NCBI RefSeq assembly: GCF_031157255.1
Contig: NZ_JAVIFX010000010.1
Coordinates: 159,777-223,776, forward strand
DNA from: Bradyrhizobium sp. LHD-71
GTDB taxonomy: Bacteria > Pseudomonadota > Alphaproteobacteria > Rhizobiales > Xanthobacteraceae
Direction of reading: 5' to 3'
DNA: 64,000 nucleotides
Position numbers and translations under genes: made by a program. The stretch's first letter is position 1; every line of letters starts with the position of its first letter. The notes beneath the pieces are model-generated. The model searched no databases, was not told where the DNA came from, and worked only from the letters and a program-made list of their open reading frames with translations. Shown here one piece after another: positions 62,341 to 64,000 of this stretch.

Positions 62341-63312
62341 TTATTTGGCCGTGAATCCCAGTTTTCTCAGGATCGTCGCTGACCTGGCGTATCGGTCCTG
62401 AGCCAACGTATCGTACTCGACGAGGGTGCCTTCGTAGGGTTCGAGCGAATTCGACTTCAGGACCTGCAAGAGCTCGGGCGCTCGTGCAACGGATGCCAAA
62501 TGTTGCCTCAGGACCTGTACGATTTGGTCCGGCGTTTCAGAGCGTGCGGCCACCGCGAAGAGCCCGAGGTCGTATATCTCCGGATGTCCCAGCTCGGCAA
62601 ATGTTGGGACACCGGGGATGTAACTTGATCGCTTGGCGCCGCTTGTGGCGAGAAGATTCACGTCCGGATTTTTGACGTACTGCGCAGCCAGACCGTCAGT
62701 CCCGAAAAATCCCTGCACATCGCCTCTCATGATCGCGAGGATAGCGTCAGCGGCGCCCTTATACGGCACCTCCTGCCAATCGATGCCGATGGCCTCCTTG
62801 AGCTGTTCGGCGAGGACCATTTGAGAAGCGCCGGTTCCCAGCGAGCCGTAGTTTGACTGGCCCGGTTGGGCCTTGGAGCGCTCGATGAGGTCGTCCAGCG
62901 TTCGCACGTCGCGCGGCGCAATCAACACGTAGGCGGCACTGGCGAGCGGGACGAGCGTCACGAAGTCACGAAAAGGATCGTAACCTGGATTCTTCTGAGA
63001 CAGCGCAGAAGCGTAGAACGTATTTGTCGAGAGGAGCAGGGTGTAGCCGTCAGGCTTCGCGCTCTTCACGGAGAGCGATCCGACAATGGTGCCGCCGCCG
63101 GGCCGATTCTCGACCACGACCGGCACGCCGATGCGCTTGCTCAGCTCCTGGCTCGTAATTCTCGCAACAATGTCCGTAGAGCCTCCCGCAGGAAACGGGA
63201 CCACAAGGATTATCGGTCGGCTGGGATAGTCCTGGGCAACCGTCGGACAGGAGACGAACAATGACGCGAGAAGACACAGCGCCGCCCGAACACAACTCCA
63301 AAGCCTGATCAT
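62341..63312 (-). CDS. Tripartite tricarboxylate transporter binding protein (TctC/Bug family)
   Basis: 323 aa from the ATG at 63312 with GGAGGGATCGTC upstream. A signal peptide (MIRLWSCVRAALCLLASLFVSC) ends near VAQDYPSRPI. ILVVPFPAGGSTDIVARI and VENRPGGGTIVGS are the standard Bug-family binding motifs. No TctA or TctB membrane genes lie nearby, as is common for Bug proteins. The ligand is not readable. An upstream nested operator is shared with the divergent epimerase gene. Confidence 0.92.
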   Translation of the reverse strand: MIRLWSCVRAALCLLASLFVSCPTVAQDYPSRPIILVVPFPAGGSTDIVARITSQELSKRIGVPVVVENRPGGGTIVGSLSVKSAKPDGYTLLLSTNTFYASALSQKNPGYDPFRDFVTLVPLASAAYVLIAPRDVRTLDDLIERSKAQPGQSNYGSLGTGASQMVLAEQLKEAIGIDWQEVPYKGAADAILAIMRGDVQGFFGTDGLAAQYVKNPDVNLLATSGAKRSSYIPGVPTFAELGHPEIYDLGLFAVAARSETPDQIVQVLRQHLASVARAPELLQVLKSNSLEPYEGTLVEYDTLAQDRYARSATILRKLGFTAK

Positions 63313-63439
63313 GACGATCCCTCCAGAGGCTGTTTCAACTCCCGCATTCGACTTGCTTCGATGATCGGTGAGCGGCTGCTCGCAAGCCCTCCGATCACAA
63401 GGCGATAATAACGCGAAGAGCGGAGCGTCCGTCAATAAA

Positions 63440-63505
63440 CAGAACATAATTCTGCCAGACAGAACTATTTGCGTCCTTTGTTCTGCTTGTCAGAATATCG
63501 TTCTG
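63440..63505. promoter_or_regulatory. Nested operator with exact dyad symmetry, shared by TctC-type and epimerase genes
   Basis: CAGAA-CATAA-TTCTG (63440-63454) and CAGAA-TATCG-TTCTG (63491-63505) are each 5-5-5 inverted repeats. CAGAAC (63460-63465) and GTTCTG (63480-63485) form an inner pair. All three pairs share one centre of symmetry at 63472.5. This is the architecture of a regulator site bound by two dimers or a tetramer. Confidence 0.8.
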
Positions 63506-63652
63506 TTAGTTTGACTCATCGCCAACTGCGCAGCACTATCAAAGCGGCTGGCGCTGCAGGGCTGCCAACGTTGCTGTGGTGAAGATTGCACGAAACACCC
63601 AGCAACCACGCGCTCGATCATTACGTCTCAGCGTTCAACCGGGGGGCAGCAC

Positions 63653-64000
63653 ATGAAGATGCTTGTTGTTGGTGGCGCAGGGCTGATTGGACGACGGCTA
63701 ATTCCTCGCCTTGCCAAAGAAGGTCACGAGATGACCTGCTTCGACATAAACACGCACATTGCTGATGTGAACGCGAAGTTCATCCGAGGTGACGTGACGC
63801 AGTTCGACGACGTCATCGAAGCCGTGGCAAAGGTTCGGCCGGATCGACTGATTAATCTGAGCTACCACATCGGCAGCGATCTGGCTCCTCATCTGGCGAC
63901 CAAGCTGAACATCGTCGGCATGGACAATTGCTTTGAGGCAGCAAGGCTGTTTGACGTCAAGCACACCATCTATGCGAGTTCGCTCGCCGTCAGCGGCCTG
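63653..64000 (+). CDS. NAD-dependent epimerase/dehydratase (N-terminal part)
   Basis: First 116 codons only; the gene runs off the right edge. It begins MKMLVVGGAGLIGRRLI, the NAD-binding GGAGLIG motif of extended SDR enzymes, and continues with FIRGDVTQFDDV and YASSLAVSG, where the serine of the active site would follow. A GGGGGG site precedes the ATG. It diverges from the TctC-type gene, and both are probably controlled by the nested operator between them. Confidence 0.88.
   Translation, partial: MKMLVVGGAGLIGRRLIPRLAKEGHEMTCFDINTHIADVNAKFIRGDVTQFDDVIEAVAKVRPDRLINLSYHIGSDLAPHLATKLNIVGMDNCFEAARLFDVKHTIYASSLAVSGL

Overview
The window looks like chromosomal DNA from a Bradyrhizobium or Rhodopseudomonas-type alphaproteobacterium (Nitrobacteraceae). 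The evidence is high GC throughout, a likely hopanoid C-2 methylase gene (hpnP) preceded by a perfect EcfG-type promoter, a large set of ABC and TctC-type solute binding proteins, and several families of short palindromic repeats between genes. No phage, plasmid, transposase or CRISPR was seen. Genus is an inference; no 16S gene is present.

Layout. 1-5.0 kb: a peptide-type ABC importer (DppC-DppB plus a binding protein) beside a divergently transcribed paralogous binding protein. 5.0-14.2 kb: nitrogen scavenging genes: gamma-glutamyltransferase, an Asp/Glu/hydantoin racemase relative, a DUF3830 protein, a PuuE-type allantoinase, an M20 allantoate/N-carbamoyl amidohydrolase and a polar amino acid ABC transporter, with a divergent LysR regulator. 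14.2-21.3 kb: iron uptake: TonB, ExbD, ExbB, a TonB-dependent siderophore receptor, a PepSY membrane protein, a small membrane protein and an FTR1 permease. A tRNA-Gln(CTG) and trhO follow. 22.3-28.3 kb: a catabolic cluster (two flavin-dependent LLM oxidoreductases, an Ldh-family dehydrogenase, an FAH-family hydrolase and an MFS carrier whose only plausible start is AUA).

28.6-30.6 kb: a GNAT-like protein and a GT2 glycosyltransferase. 30.8-34.6 kb: a three-subunit PaoABC-like molybdenum aldehyde dehydrogenase without a Tat signal. 34.9-46.8 kb: mixed metabolic genes: DUF1127, alpha/beta hydrolase, TTC38-like TPR protein, crotonase, D-2-hydroxyacid dehydrogenase, Old Yellow Enzyme, GMC oxidoreductase, MFS, class III aminotransferase, SDR and PaaI thioesterase.

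46.8-53.5 kb: the most unusual region. One minus-strand operon reads IorA-IorB (two-subunit molybdenum hydroxylase), FccA-FccB (flavocytochrome c sulfide dehydrogenase), SoxX-SoxY-SoxZ-SoxA. It has no soxB or soxCD, its SoxY has an atypical tail, and a perfect 7-3-7 palindrome lies just upstream. 53.8-58.1 kb: hpnP and an RND/MMPL transporter. 58.2-64 kb: a secreted protein, a 2-keto-4-pentenoate hydratase relative, a FadB-like fusion enzyme, a TctC-type binding protein and a truncated NAD-dependent epimerase. The last two diverge from a 66-bp nested operator with exact dyad symmetry.

Repeats. Three related palindrome families occupy many gene junctions. One copy appears to be translated in frame inside the N terminus of a binding protein, and another copy is nested inside a second family.
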